Shown here one piece after another: positions 1 to 11,553 of a DNA stretch of 64,000 nucleotides. Origin of the DNA: Costus lasius (Eukaryota; Streptophyta; Magnoliopsida; Zingiberales; Costaceae); assembly GCA_027563935.2 (NCBI GenBank), contig CM050446.2, forward strand, positions 125,380,499-125,444,498. The letters run 5' to 3'. Positions within the stretch are counted from its first letter, which is position 1, and every line of letters starts with the position of its first letter. The notes under the pieces were generated by a model, which searched no databases, was not told the DNA's origin, and saw only the letters and a program-made list of their open reading frames with translations. The position numbers were made by a program, and so were the translations under genes.

Positions 1-1848
1 AATATCAAAATTATCTATTTGTTCTTCTGTGAGTAAAGATGTATGATTATTTTCTAAAAAAAATGTTAATTCATTAAAATTACTAGATCGACTTGTTGAT
101 GTTCCTTTTCTATTTAAAATTGAGCGTATTCTTCCTGTAATATTTTTACTACTAGTAGATACATTAGTTTGAGAGGATGTTGGATTCATTGTATTTCCAA
201 ATTTTAAATTATAAACATTATACATTTCATCTAATAAGGTAGAAACTTCATTTTTTTTCTCATCTACTCCTTCAAGTTCCATATTTTTATAATATTCATC
301 TAATAAAATATGAACACCTTCTAATTTTAATCTAGGATCCATAATTGAAGCTAAACAATATAAAGGAGATATATTTTTCCAATATTTTTTAAATTTTGTT
401 TCCATTTTTAAAATTACTTGAAAAACATTTTCATCATGTCTATATTGAGAAAACATTTCACTAATTAAAACTAAATGTTCTAAAATTAAACATGATGTAG
501 GATAATAAACACCAGATAAATGAGTGCTAGCATTATAAAAAATTTCTAAAATATTATGTAATAATTTTGCTTTATCCCAATCATTTTCTTCGATATTTCC
601 ATCAGGCATTCTTTCATTATAAAATAATGTAAGAGGATCCTTAAATGGAAAACATGTTGTTAGCATATCATAAGTAGAATTCCATCGTGTTTTAATATCA
701 AGTTTAAATTTTTTATATGACAAACCATAAGATTTACATATTTGTCTAAAATCTTGATTTCGAGAAGTAGAAGAAGTAACAAATCTAACAGCATTTCTTA
801 ATTTAGTTACATGTTCATCTACTTCTCTTATTCCATCTTGAACACATAAGTTTAGAATATGGCATGCACATCGTATATGAAAAAAAGCACCATTAAATAT
901 TGGATTTAACAATCTTTTTAATTTATCAATTGCACTATCATTATTACTTGCATTATCAAAACTAATTGAAAAAATTTTATTAATTATATTATATGAATGT
1001 AAAATGCTATGAAATTGTCTAACTATAGCATTTGCAGTATGAGGATATTCAAAAATTTTAAATGCAATAATTCTTTTTTGTATAAAAAATTCACTATCTA
1101 TCCAATGTGCCGTAATACACATGTATGACTGATCAGAATGATTACTGGTCCAAATATCAGATGTTAAAGAAATACAAGAAGTTAATGTAATTAAAACTTG
1201 TAAAAGATTAGTTTTATATTCAGAAAAAATTTTTATAGCATCCCTACGCATGGTTTGTCTACTTACTTTTTTATATTTAGGTTGTAGTGATTTATGTATA
1301 AATTTTTCAAATTTATAATTTTCTGCTAAAGAAAATGGTTGTTCATCCCAAACAATAAATTTAGCTAATTCTTTTCTAAGAACTTCAGTAGAATAATTAA
1401 AAATTTCAAAAGAACTAGAGGAAAGATTTAGAGTAGCCTGTGCACGATCGATTTGAGTTTGATGGCTTCTGATGTGGCGAGTCAAATGACCAGTTCCACC
1501 CGATGATTTGCAAGTCAAGACTTTTTTGCACTTTTTGCAGCTGGCTCTTTCTTCGCCGTTAATCATCACCACATCGAAGCTCTTCCAAACGTCGCTCGTG
1601 CGTTTTCTTGAGCCTGACACAGTAGACTCGTGAGGGTTTGCACTGCATCCCTCCTCTCCCTGCATAGTGTTAGTAGGCTCAAATTCAACATGATCTTGCT
1701 GTTGTTGATTTGGGTCGTAAGGCGGAGGGTTGGCATCTTGATCTTGATCGGGTGGCATAACGGGGTTAGTACTTATCCCCATTAGCTCTTGCTCGAATGC
1801 CTCAATCTCCCATGGCAAAAGATCCCATGTATTGTTCAATCCCGCCAT
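1..1848 (-). CDS. hAT-family transposase, BED zinc finger type (C-terminus outside window)
   Basis: The enzyme would bind the hAT ends and carry out cut-and-paste transposition in the nucleus. The frame is open from the ATG at 1848 through base 1, 616 codons without a stop. Residues about 90-150 form a BED-type zinc finger: VWKSF, a CKKC pair, then HLTRHIRSH. The following part shows the conserved plant hAT order: a TSDIWTS stretch (about 230), a FSISFDNASNNDSA stretch, the CACHILNLCVQDG block, an RWNSTYDML block near 415 and the YYPTSCL and MDPRLKLEG blocks near 490-540. These match the RNase H-like catalytic region of RICESLEEPER/Ac-type transposases. The C-terminal hAT dimerisation region is expected to the left of the window. 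Codon use is AT-rich in the catalytic part and balanced in the N-terminus. No inactivating change is visible. Confidence 0.9.
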   Translation of the reverse strand, partial: MAGLNNTWDLLPWEIEAFEQELMGISTNPVMPPDQDQDANPPPYDPNQQQQDHVEFEPTNTMQGEEGCSANPHESTVSGSRKRTSDVWKSFDVVMINGEERASCKKCKKVLTCKSSGGTGHLTRHIRSHQTQIDRAQATLNLSSSSFEIFNYSTEVLRKELAKFIVWDEQPFSLAENYKFEKFIHKSLQPKYKKVSRQTMRRDAIKIFSEYKTNLLQVLITLTSCISLTSDIWTSNHSDQSYMCITAHWIDSEFFIQKRIIAFKIFEYPHTANAIVRQFHSILHSYNIINKIFSISFDNASNNDSAIDKLKRLLNPIFNGAFFHIRCACHILNLCVQDGIREVDEHVTKLRNAVRFVTSSTSRNQDFRQICKSYGLSYKKFKLDIKTRWNSTYDMLTTCFPFKDPLTLFYNERMPDGNIEENDWDKAKLLHNILEIFYNASTHLSGVYYPTSCLILEHLVLISEMFSQYRHDENVFQVILKMETKFKKYWKNISPLYCLASIMDPRLKLEGVHILLDEYYKNMELEGVDEKKNEVSTLLDEMYNVYNLKFGNTMNPTSSQTNVSTSSKNITGRIRSILNRKGTSTSRSSNFNELTFFLENNHTSLLTEEQIDNFDI

Positions 1849-1853
1849 TAATT

Positions 1854-1940
1854 CTACATATAATATTAAAAGTTAGCCAAAAAAATTTTAAAAATAAGAT
1901 TAAATACTTACTAATAATAAATTATACATTAAAAAATTAC
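1854..1940 (-). other. possible 5' UTR intron of the hAT transposase
   Basis: On the minus strand an AAG/GTAATT donor (G at 1940) and a T-rich TATGTAG acceptor (ending 1854) bracket an AT-rich 87-nt stretch just upstream of the ATG. This is inference from splice-site appearance only. Confidence 0.3.
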
Positions 1941-2490
1941 CTTATCACGTGTTTGAAGATCGCTTAGTAAGTAAGAACTAAGAAGTTGAGGTTTCACTTT
2001 CAGCCTTCAACAACCTTAGTTTAATCATAATTATGAAAAAAAATTATATTAGAATAATTTAAATTTAAGTACAATTACATTATAAAAGACTAAAAGTAAA
2101 TTAATTTACTACTTACTTGATCTTCTCCACGTGACTAGACCGAGGGACTGAGGGAGCTTTGAAATCTTGATGGCTAATTGAAACTCAAGACTTAGAAAAG
2201 AGATTAAGAAAGTATTAAGAGAGAATGAGAAAGTAATCCAAAGTTAATTGGAAACTTGTGTGAAGAAATGAGAGGGTTGGGGGGTCAATTTATAGGGATG
2301 AATTGGGTGTAAATTTACATATTTATCCCCTATTTTTAATTATTAAAAGGGGCTAAAATGGTAATTTTATAACATAAAGACAATTATATCCCTAACTTTT
2401 AAATTTTTTCAAACCGTTATAGGGCTATTTTGGTAAAAACGCATGCCCAATTCAAATTTTCGAACGTTACCGCCCATTCCAGCCGTGCCG
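1941..2490 (-). other. hAT leader, no gene seen
   Basis: AT-rich stretch between the putative intron and the GC-rich repeats. It holds only short frames. It probably carries the promoter and untranslated leader of the transposase, but I do not recognise a convincing TATA box. Confidence 0.5.
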
Positions 2491-2625
2491 TGCCCGTGCC
2501 GGCCCGCGTGCCGTGCCGAGCACGGGTCCGTGCCGTGCCCGTGCCGGCCCGCGTGCCGTGCCGAGCACGGGTCCGTGCCGTGCCCGTGCCGGCCCGCGTG
2601 CCGTGCCGAGCACGGGTCCGTGCCG
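2491..2625. repeat. three identical 45-bp GC-rich tandem repeats in the hAT subterminal region
   Basis: Copies at 2491-2535, 2536-2580 and 2581-2625 appear identical. Each contains several GTGCCG/CGGCAC-like words and a GAGCACGGGTC block. Related CGGGCC/GGCCCG words continue to the terminal end at 2806. Subterminal clusters of short motifs are the usual transposase-binding sites of hAT elements. Because 45 is divisible by 3 the array creates long repetitive frames on both strands, which are not genes. Confidence 0.9.
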
Positions 2626-2795
2626 TGCCTGGCCCGACCACGGGCCGTGCCCGGCCCGGCCCACGGGCCTCGGACCTTCAGCCTAGCACGACCCGAGCCG
2701 GGCCGCGGGCCGCCCGCGGCCCGTTGACTTGGTCAACGGGCCGTGCCCGGGCCGGCCCGTGTCGTGCCGGGCCGTGCGGGCCGGGCCGGCCCGTT

Positions 2796-2814
2796 GGCCA
2801 CCTCTAGTGAACGG
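2796..2814 (-). repeat. hAT terminal inverted repeat end and putative target duplication
   Basis: Minus-strand TAGAGGTGGCC (2806 to 2796) is the outer terminus. Bases 2807-2814 are the expected 8-bp target copy. Its partner would lie left of base 1, so the duplication is not verified. Confidence 0.65.
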
Positions 2815-2899
2815 GCAACGTTTGAAGCACTATTTTGAGGATGAACAAGTCGAAGATGACGTGTACCTGATCCTCTCCAATCCACCAGAAGAGTCATGA
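2807..2899 (+). pseudogene. C-terminal end of gypsy polyprotein (after integrase), cut by hAT
   Basis: The frame from 2807 reads VNGQRLKHYF and ends in an acidic tail with a TGA stop at 2897-2899. The NGQRLK-Y motif is the typical last conserved block of Athila/Tat-type gypsy polyproteins downstream of integrase. The downstream sequence GCTTTATGGGAGGCAACCCA (about 2937-2955) is the characteristic stretch that follows pol in these elements; a near copy is at about 46558-46577 in G4. The rest of the gene lies beyond the hAT element. Confidence 0.8.
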
Positions 2900-4424
2900 A
2901 CATCGCTTTGGTCGAGCTAAAGACCATAAACAAGCGCTTTATGGGAGGCAACCCATATTCTTGATCTTTATCAATTGTTTTTTGTAGTTCACTTTTATTT
3001 GTCTTGAAGTATTTTGTAATGTAAGGTTTTGATCATAAAAAAGGCTTTGATTGTAGGAAATTTGAGGAGCCTTCTTGATGAGCGGGAGAGTTGCTGATGA
3101 TGCAGTGGATTGCTCTAGAATTATAAATTTTGATACAAATCTCTTGTGAGTATGGTAAACTGTGTTTTGATTGACAAATTTTTGATGGTATTTGATATTT
3201 GAAAGTTGATTACCATGTAAAATTTGAATATTTTCTTTATGGTATTTTTTTTTTCGGATTTTTCTGAGTTATATTTGATACTTTTGATATAACTGAATAG
3301 GATTTTGCCAATAAATGCAAAGGGGACTCTTGCAAAATTTTTCTGAAATTCTTCATTAATTGAATATTTATGTAGATGCAACAATTTAAGTCTAGGGTGT
3401 CCTTCACGATATGCTTATTCTTCAAAGCTTTATAGATATGAATTTTGAATGTTTATGATTGTTAAGGAATTATCAAATTTGTTTTATCCTTAATTCTAGA
3501 CTTAGGAAACATCTTGAGTGACTAATTTGATGACGTAGGGGATTTTTGAAATTTCATGTAGACTTAAATTGTTGAGTAAATTCAATTCTGGTATTGATAA
3601 AATGCATATGTGAATTGTTATATGTTCATATGACACGTGCGTAGTATCTGGTTACTTGAAGTTTAATTTATCTATTTCTGCTTGATGAGAATTTTTATAA
3701 ATGGAATTTGATGATATTTATTTAACTGAGATTTGTTCCAACTCCTCTAGTTGAGAAATCTGAAGTCATGAGTTATATTATATCACGATGTGGTATACTT
3801 TAAATCTGTTGTGATCAAGTAATAGAGGGAGAACTTTTAAAACAAATATTTAACCCTCTTGCAGAAAGATCAATAATGATTTAAATACCATGCCACTGAC
3901 CGGTTTTCTCCAGAGAAAAAAAATGGAGAAAAAGAGAAAGTTGTAGGTTAAGTGGACAACTCCGCTGACTTTCATGATTGAGACTATGAGTTAAATTATA
4001 CCACTCTATGGTATACTTTGAACAATATTATGATGCTAACAGGAAAGGGCATATAACCGTTTAAAGACCAAATTGCTTTAAAAATCTTTTATCTTTAACA
4101 TCACCGAGATTCTTGAAATAAATTTTTGTCTGCTGAGTAAGATAGATTTATTAAATTGAAAGTATTTGATATTTAGTGTGTGAAGAATAAATATTATGAC
4201 ATGAATTATGGATTTTATCTTTTTTGGATTGTAACCTCTTGGGAATTTATTTCTATTATGATTTTTTTTTCTTGAATTACTTGAGTTAGAAAGATTGATT
4301 GCTTAATTTGTGGACTAAGGATGTTATTAGGGGCAAAAACAAATGAGTGTTCCTTATCTTTACATTCTCCATACATATCACAGTATTACTTGAGGATAAG
4401 TAAAATTCTAAGTCTAGGGTATTC
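2900..4424 (+). other. G1 3' non-coding region between pol and 3' LTR
   Basis: AT-rich, with many short frames and no recognisable domain; no Athila second reading frame is visible. The segment ends in a decayed purine-rich stretch (aagtctagggtattc, 4411-4424) immediately before the LTR, at the usual place of the polypurine tract. Confidence 0.65.
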
Positions 4425-5897
4425 TGATGCGTTGCATTTACACCATGTTTTTGCCTATATTTTAGATCATATTTTGAGCTTAATTGAATGATTTTGTGCT
4501 ATTTTTAGTAATTTTTGCTTTACTTTGCACGGAATCTTCCCTTTTTTTGATTTTAATGAAAATATAGGTAAAATGGCATAAAAACGAAGGATTTTGAGGG
4601 GTTTAAAGCCAAAGCATGATTCCCGAGGAGATCGCGGGCCTACACGACAAATTTGGGGCGAAAACGGTGAAGAACGAGACATTTACGACCTTGGCCGTAA
4701 TTGCAGATTCAGGCGTGAACGCGACGACGAGCGGAAGGCGAAAATCGGCTAAGTGTCGGAATGAATAGAAACTTTCACGGGTGTGGCCGTAATTCCATCA
4801 CGGACCGTGAAACTTTTTGTGACCGAAAGCATTATACACATAAACATTTACGGCTTTAGCCGTAAAGACATCACAGGCCATAAAAACTTTCGCCCTATGA
4901 GTTTTTCACGCGTTTTTCACCCAATTCAAACCGGATTTGAGCCAAATTTTGCAGAACCGTTCATCGATGGATTCTAAACTGGTCCAGCAATAAAAGAAAG
5001 GATTTTGTTTTTGAGAAAAAGGAGGATGATTCGGACGAGTACAAGCAGCGATAGCGACAGAGGCGACATCTTGATTTCTGAGCATACTCCGGCGAAATTC
5101 CACACGAATTTGACGATCGATCCACTCTTCCTCATCTCCAGAATGAAGAGAAGGCAGTTTTGTTGTTCTTTCTGTGATTTCTTTGTAAATTCTTAGAAGA
5201 TATTCACTCGTTCATCATAAACATGTATTTCCTTAGCAATATGAGCGAGTAGATACCTTTTTCGGGATTATTGGGTGTAGCCCACTGATTTTCATGGATT
5301 AATTTACGTTATTGCTCTTTTCTTATAAATTTGTCATCCTGATTTAATTGAAATTGCATGTAACCTGTAAATTACCTTGGCCAAGTAATCTTACGTCTTT
5401 GACGAAGCGAGAAGGACCGAGCGGTGAATCGCAATGTCCGACCTATTTCGATTAAGCCTTCGAATCTAATCACGAGAGTAGGTTTGATTCGTCTGAAGGA
5501 ATTAATCTTCTTTTCATAGAACTCAAGGGGTTTAATTAGGTTGACTATCACGAGAGTAGGGAGTTGACCTAATTGAATACTATATTACACTCCGAGAGGA
5601 GGTAATATGTATAATATGATAAGTACCTTTCAGGATAGATAAGTTTATTGATTGAGTTATTTTTACTCGATTCATGTCTATTAGTGTGGCGAACCCATGA
5701 ATTCCCGATACTTTAGAAATCAAGTCTCTTAAAAGCTGTTTCTGAGTTTGTGCCGTGCGTAGAAGTTAGAACAACCAAAGATTGATTCCGCCTAAATTCA
5801 AACATATCAAGAAGTCAGTACTTAGCTACGTAGTCCTCGTTGGGAACGATAATCTTTTATTACTTCGATAAATCTGCACACTTGCGGATCGCTATCA
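4425..5897 (+). repeat. 3' LTR of G1 (gypsy)
   Basis: Starts TGATGCGTTGCATTT and ends ACTTGCGGATCGCTATCA, so it has TG/CA termini in the usual TGATG...CATCA-like form. Length about 1473 bp. The U5-end word ACTTGCGGA is shared with the gypsy LTRs ending near 21272 (minus) and 35019 (plus). Bases 5898-5902 (cttac) would be the target duplication; the partner is outside the window. Confidence 0.8.
4676..4890 (+). repeat. array of short inverted repeats in G1 LTR
   Basis: Three or four degenerate units carry TTACGGC/GCCGTAA-type words (for example near 4685-4705, 4785-4810 and 4850-4880). It begins about 250 bp from the LTR start, the same place as in the other gypsy LTRs here. Confidence 0.6.
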
Positions 5898-6178
5898 CTT
5901 ACCCAGTTACTATCAGAGATAGGATAGATAATACCTGCATCAAGCAATTTCAAATCTTCCTTCTTTACAACTTCCTTCATAGATGGGTTGAGTCTCCTTT
6001 GGAAATCCACATGTGGTTTGTGCTCCTCCTCCATATGAATCCTGTGCATACAAAAAGAAGGGTTAATTTCCTTTAAATCATCAATGGTATACACAATTGC
6101 CTTTCTATGAATCCTCAACTCCTTCAAGAGCAAATCAGTCTCCATTTTATCTAATTGAGCATCAACAATAATAGGGTA
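5898..6178 (-). pseudogene. Athila-type reverse transcriptase N-terminal fragment (element A)
   Basis: The minus frame from 6178 contains HRKAIVYTIDDLKEINPSF, CMHRIHMEE, RRLNPSMKEVVKKE and LLDAGIIYPISDSNWVS, the conserved start of the reverse transcriptase domain of Athila/Tat gypsy elements. Coding ends abruptly at 5898 where the LTR of G1 begins. The upstream part of the same gene is across the solo copia LTR at 8166-8552. The catalytic YxDD block is not present in the window. Confidence 0.82.
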
Positions 6179-8165
6179 TGTTGGGAAACCCCGGGGACAT
6201 TTTACAATTTTTTAGAGTTATAAGCATACATACATACATTGCACAGCGGAAGAATGTCCCCGAAACAGGTCAGTCCCAAAAACCCAGTGAAGATCGCAAG
6301 CAAGAGAGTCGACACGATGAGTTACGAAATACCTTAAGGGAGGTTTGGAGTGATGCCGATGCAGGCGCCCAAGTGTGCGCCCTCTGCAGTCTCACACACA
6401 CGGATCTCTTGAGTCCTCTTCTTCCACGCCCGGTGCTAGCCTCAGGAAGAAGATCCAAGCCTTGTGCTCCTTCTTCAAAGTATGCGCCACCTCCAAGGTA
6501 GATGCGCCAAAGATGAAGAAGGTTGAGGGAGAGGGAAACCTCCAAGCACCAAGTTCCTTGTGCCAAGAGAGAAGGAAGAGGCTTGCGGCTAGGGTTTGGA
6601 AGGAAGAAGAAGATGCACCACTTCTTGGTGTTGTCGCCCTTCAAGCCCTTGCTTTCGCCCCTCCTCTTGTTGTCACGCCTCCAAGGAATATATCAACACA
6701 AGAGGGGGCAGCTAGGGTCACTTATAAAGAGCTAGAGGCGGTTAGGGCAAGGGTTGAGATCATGACAAGTGTATGGCTTGGATGAGAAGGTTTGAGGTAA
6801 GGAAAGTCTCCAAGACTTTACCATAAACCTCATTCAACCTTTCCATAAGCTACCAAGCCTTGCCTTGTGTGCCAAGGCCTAGCCTTGCACCCCAAGCAAT
6901 GCCTTAATGCATTCACACTATCAATGGGAGAGGGCTAGGCGCATAAAGCTTCCTTAATGAAGCAAATTTGCCATCCAAACCTCATTATGCCCCTTAGGCG
7001 CCAATGGGCTTGGCTTCCTCCCCATTATACCCTTTTAGCCTATTGCCTCTTCATGACAACTTGTTATTGGGCCTCATTGGATAATGAGCAAGCCCAAACC
7101 TCATTGCATGGGTTGATTAAGCAATTGGATCCAATCCAATGCAACCCTAATTCAAATGTGACCAACCATGGTCAAAAACGGGTCAACCTACCAAAAATGA
7201 AGTTTGGCTCCAATAACATTCTTCCATCTCATCAGGACCATTGGCGCTGATGAAATCTCCCAATTAGATCAGAGTTATCCAATAACTTGATCATAAGGCT
7301 TCCCGATCAATACGAGAACTCAAGTATCAAGGTGTGCGACCCTGTAGGTTCCTCTGACGTCGGCAGTGCTGACCAAAGGTCACCACAGGCAGTGAGTGGC
7401 ACCTAGCAGTGCATCGCTGCTACCCAGGTCATTGGAATGGATATCGACATTGACATCCCCATCATCGCAACTAGGTACAGATGCATTACAGTCTCTTTGC
7501 CGAACTGATATCCGATTGGACAAGTGTGTCACCACTTGTTTTCACCCAATCACATGGTTATGACTAAATCAGGTTCTCACCTGGGTATGGCCATACACTT
7601 TCAGTCATAGAACCATAGAGGAGCTCCATGGATATCATACTTCCCTTAGGAAGGGGCAAATCCTATGTCTGTCCATTGACCTTCTCATATGGGTCGTGAC
7701 ATGCTCAATGACAACCGTTATTACCTCCCAACTACGGCGAGGTGTTAGGTTGTATCAAAGCAAGTCCCTAACCATATAGAATGGTCAATGACCTTAAGTC
7801 AAGGGATCAATGCATCTCCTATCACTTGTGAGGATAACTCATGACACCAAGTCATAGCCTCACAGCGGGTCTATCCAGTATATCCTCCAATGATATACCC
7901 ATGTGTCTGCGTTAGCACCACGTGCCTAACTAGCCCACATACCAGTCTCACAAGTACCATAGCTGTCCCATATCCACTAAGGTATATCGACTGGGGACTA
8001 TAGTTCGAGCACAGATCCAATCTGTCTCCAGGGACATTATCATGTTAGTACATATGCGCAGATGTAAACAAACATAGATAACGACAATGCCAGAATGATA
8101 TAAATATCAAAATCAAGTAGTACATAAGTGGACCAAAACTAGGTCCTAGGGCATATACACCAACA
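6179..8165 (-). mobile_element. solo LTR of a Ty1/copia element (family shared with 39826-41771 and 50055-52011)
   Basis: On the plus strand it starts TGTTGGGAAACCCCGGGG and ends TATACACCAACA, so the LTR itself reads on the minus strand. The flanking bases GGGTA (6174-6178) and GGGTA (8166-8170) are a perfect 5-bp target duplication, so internal sequence was lost by LTR-LTR recombination. About 1987 bp. It separates two parts of the pol gene of element A. Frames inside it (for example 6375-6785 plus, 6270-6644 minus) recur only as LTR sequence and are not genes. Confidence 0.93.
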
Positions 8166-8552
8166 GGGTAAGTACAGTTAGGGCCAAGAAATTTATAGCG
8201 AAGATTATCAGGTAAACCTTTAAATTCTACTTTTGGAATTTTCTCTTCTTCATTATCAAATGTAGTGCAGTCCAACATATCATAAGTTTCAGCACTAGAA
8301 TCAGAACTAGAATTGGAATCATGAATTTCAACATAAGAATTATCACAAGAATCAGTATCAAAATCAGAAGGATTATCAAATAAGAAACCAAGATCATAAA
8401 CTACATCATCTACAGCATCAACACTACAACATGAACTAGTATATGAAGGTTTCTTCATGGAATCATTCAAATCAAACTCAAATTTGTTATCACCAATTTT
8501 TAGAGTGAGTTTACCATTCTTTACATCAATAATTGCTCCTGCAGTGGCTAAG
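8166..8552 (-). pseudogene. gypsy protease C-terminal part and protease-RT linker (element A)
   Basis: The minus frame starts at 8552 with ATAGAIIDVKNGKL, matching the block after the LGRPFL motif of Athila-type proteases, then an acidic serine-rich linker and KVEFKGLPDNLRYKFLG with TYPV, which normally precedes the reverse transcriptase. The DSG-type active site lies in the missing part beyond the C2 insertion at 8553. The frame is interrupted by the solo LTR at its 3' side. Confidence 0.8.
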
Positions 8553-10238
8553 TGTTGGGGTATGCCCTTAAGGCTAATGTTTGAGGCCTTGGGTTATTAT
8601 CAGTATCATGTATAAACTAAGTATATGTTTATAAAGGCAATTGTTGTTATTCAGATTGTTGCATTGTCTGCTGCTGTATGTATACCTCTGAGTAATGTCT
8701 CAATGATGTTCAGCTTTGTTGACATTCAGAGTTGTCCTTAGTCGAGATATCTTGGTGAACATGAGACAGCCTTGATATGATTGAGACTAATATGTGTTCT
8801 GGTCTTATAGGATGCTACGAGCATGGAATAAGATTTAGACACATAGGTGCATTGGATGTACTGGACTGACCCTACTTAGGATATTCAATTGTTTGTCACA
8901 ATGTGAATAAATCCTTATAAGCAAGCAAGTGGTATATTCCCTCTGACTTGAGATCACTTGTGTTTCTAAGTGATGATTGGCATTGTCTTGAGGTACTTCA
9001 ATATCATTTGAAAGATAATGGTTAAGGATTATCTTGGATAGTGGGCATGAGTCATGTTAGGACACTAGTGATAGATATAGGATTGCCTCTCCTAGTTGGA
9101 GTGTGATGTTCTAAAGGGGCCCCCTGGATGAGATGGTTGAGAAAGTGTATGGCCATACCCAGATGACTATGTTCATTTGATCTAACCATTCTCATCGTGT
9201 TGGAATTACAGGCTTAACACGCTTGTCCAACGAGAACATCCAGTGGCAAAGGGAACATGTATACTGAGTGAATTGGATTCACACATGTGCTATGGTTTGG
9301 GAGTAGTCTTGGAAGACTCTTTCCTTCATATCGGGAGACAGTGATGTGTTGCTAGATACCCCTCTCTGGTCGTGATAACGTAAGTTATCGTTACCGACAT
9401 TGAAGGAAACCCTCAGGGTCGCACAATTTGATGATATGGCTTACTTATGTCAGATCGTGTGGACTGGAATTATTCTAGTTCAGTTTAAAGCAATTTAAAC
9501 TCTAATTGGAAGTGAGATCTGGTCTGATCATGTTTGATTGATTAGGACATATGATCGGTAAGCTTCGATCGGGAGAATTGATGCTTGATCGAAGAGATCA
9601 AGAGCGTCAAGAGATGTGTGGTTGGATCTTGAGCCACTTGGTTCAATAAGATCAAAACCAGGGTTGGTTTGATTTGGTCCTTGAACCAAATAAAATTGAA
9701 CCGGTTCACTTAGTGTGAGCGCATGGTTCAATTAAAGAGGGAAGTTTCGGTTGGTTCACTTAGGGTGAACGCATGGGAGTTAAGAGGGGAATCAAGAGAG
9801 GGAGTTACATTTTTGGTTCTTACCATAAGTGGTAACCGAATCTTTCCATCTTGGACTCTCACGTTTTCAAAGCTTGCTCTCTCGCCTCCTCTTTTGTGTG
9901 GGTTGTTTGATCATCTTCACAAAAACAACAAAGGAAAGGAGTTCGGCCAACAAAGAGAAAGCACATCTCCTCTCCAAGTTTCGATCAAGGACTCCTTAGT
10001 GCCTTGCTAGCACAAAGAGCACAAGGAAGAAGCCATCAACATCTTGTGTGTGATTCCTTTGGAGAAGAGGAGCCTTTCCCTTTCTTCTTCTAAGCCGCCA
10101 CACAAACTATGGCCATGGTAATGCTTCAACTTATCCTTTCATGGTTGATTATATTTCAAGTCAAGCGATCCATGAAACCTAGTTTTTTTCCGCCTATGCA
10201 AAATTTTCGAAAATGCATGTTACCTAGGTTACCTTTCA
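8553..10238 (+). repeat. 5' LTR of C2
   Basis: Starts TGTTGGGGTATGCCC, ends GTTACCTTTCA, one base before the primer site. The frame 9723-10010 occurs in both LTRs and is not supported as a gene. Confidence 0.93.
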
Positions 10239-10239
10239 G

Positions 10240-10251
10240 TGGTATCAGAGC
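10240..10251 (+). other. primer-binding site of C2
   Basis: TGGTATCAGAGC, complementary to the 3' end of plant initiator methionine tRNA, one base after the LTR. Confidence 0.93.
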
Positions 10252-11553
10252 GCTGGTTTTTGGCTTGATATATATGATTGCCATCTTGTGATCCATGTTT
10301 GGTTTTATGCTTTGGATAGATCTTCATGAAGCGCATGCTTTTGTTATCATGCGAAAATACATGCCATATGTTAGATGTATTTTGTTTACTTTTAAGCTTG
10401 CGCATATGATGTTTTTGTTTGCGCTTTTCATAGAAGTTTTCATTTAAAACTTATCATCATGCGCGACCCTCACTAGATCTATCTAAGCGCCTGCTTCAAA
10501 CACTTAGACGGGTTTGCAATGTTGAAGTCGTTAGTCAAGTCTGGACCCAACAGCCTAATCAAACCATCTGACAGCCTGGATGGGGCGGCCGGATAGCACC
10601 TGTGCGCAAGCTATACAGGTGGCTATAGGCCGACTGTAGAAGGGCGTGTAGCGATGTCTGATTGAGGCGCCTGGTGAACGATCATGATTATGGCCCGGGG
10701 TCACACCCGCTTGCCATAAATCATGTGGGACGTTCAGCCCTTAAGGCATGCATAGTTGACCATGAGGTCGACGCAAGTCAGTTATGACTGGGTGCGTGCA
10801 AGGGCAGTGGGTCTGATTTAGTCTAATGAGTGGATACCTGTAAATGGACCGTTGTAAGGTAGTAGGGCACATAAGGAAATAAAATTGATGCCATGGGGTT
10901 TTATAAAATTTTATTTCTGTTTTGGATCACATGTATGCATGTTTAACATGTTGATTGGGTGTTTATTTAATCATATGTGGGCTGCCCTTATTTTGTATGC
11001 TGTGCTGGGGCCTGCGTGCCTGGAATTAAATATAAATTTTGCTGTGATCTGCGAATCACACTTTGATTTATGAAAATGTATAATTGACCTGCGTGTCAAA
11101 CCATGTCTAGATAGTTTCAAATATGTAATTTGAGTAGACATGAGCACACAGCACAAATGGCAGATGCGCATGCAGCAATTGGCTTCACTAGATGGGTGGT
11201 CTAGAGGTCGACTCTAGAACAGCCGCATACTGCCTGGTGGGCACATTTGAGCTGCAGAGGGCGATTGGGCTCGAGCTGGGCCAGATGAAGTACAAGAGTC
11301 CCATAAAGAGCTCAAGTGAAGACTTTTGTAAAACTAAGGTTTTACTTAGGCTTTTATGGGCGTTTACCACATAAGATGTTTGGTGCTTTCATTTACTGTT
11401 TTAAGTAATATTAGCACATGCATGCTTTAAACTTCTACTATCACTATAGAATTTGCATGATAGTAAGAAGATAAAAAGGACCGTTAAAATCCAACGTGAA
11501 TATCAAGCTCGATTGCCTTCTGACGCGAAACCTCACTGTTCTGACTATCGTTG

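Larger units (their letters stand above)
1..2806 (-). mobile_element. hAT DNA transposon, 5' portion (3' end outside window)
   Basis: The element reads right to left. Its terminal end on the minus strand begins TAGAGGTGGCC at 2806, matching the usual start of plant hAT terminal inverted repeats. It is followed inward by GC-rich subterminal repeats, an AT-rich leader and a transposase frame from 1848 that runs off the left edge. The bases outside the end (2807-2814, gtgaacgg) would be the 8-bp target duplication, but the other copy is beyond the window. The insertion interrupts the last codons of a gypsy pol gene (G1). The open frame suggests a fairly recent arrival; whether it is complete cannot be seen here. 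Confidence 0.88.
2807..5897 (+). mobile_element. G1: 3' part of an Athila-type Ty3/gypsy retrotransposon
   Basis: What remains in the window is the last 30 codons of pol, a 1.5-kb 3' non-coding region and the 3' LTR. The 5' part is on the other side of the hAT insertion, outside the window. Right of the LTR the sequence becomes the reversed reverse-transcriptase gene of element A, so G1 inserted into A. Confidence 0.8.

Noticed and set aside
2417..2807. Overlapping repetitive frames on both strands (Arg/Ala/Gly/Pro-rich)
   Set aside because: They arise because the 45-bp GC-rich repeat is divisible by three and contains no stop; frames are open in several phases on both strands. The region is the hAT subterminal repeat.
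6178..7250. Plus and minus frames of 97-136 codons in this stretch
   Set aside because: They lie inside a solo copia LTR, show no domain, and are not preserved in the other two LTRs of the family.
9723..10010. 95-codon frame also found at 17174-17461
   Set aside because: Repeated only because it is in both LTRs of C2. No known domain. LTR leader sequence.
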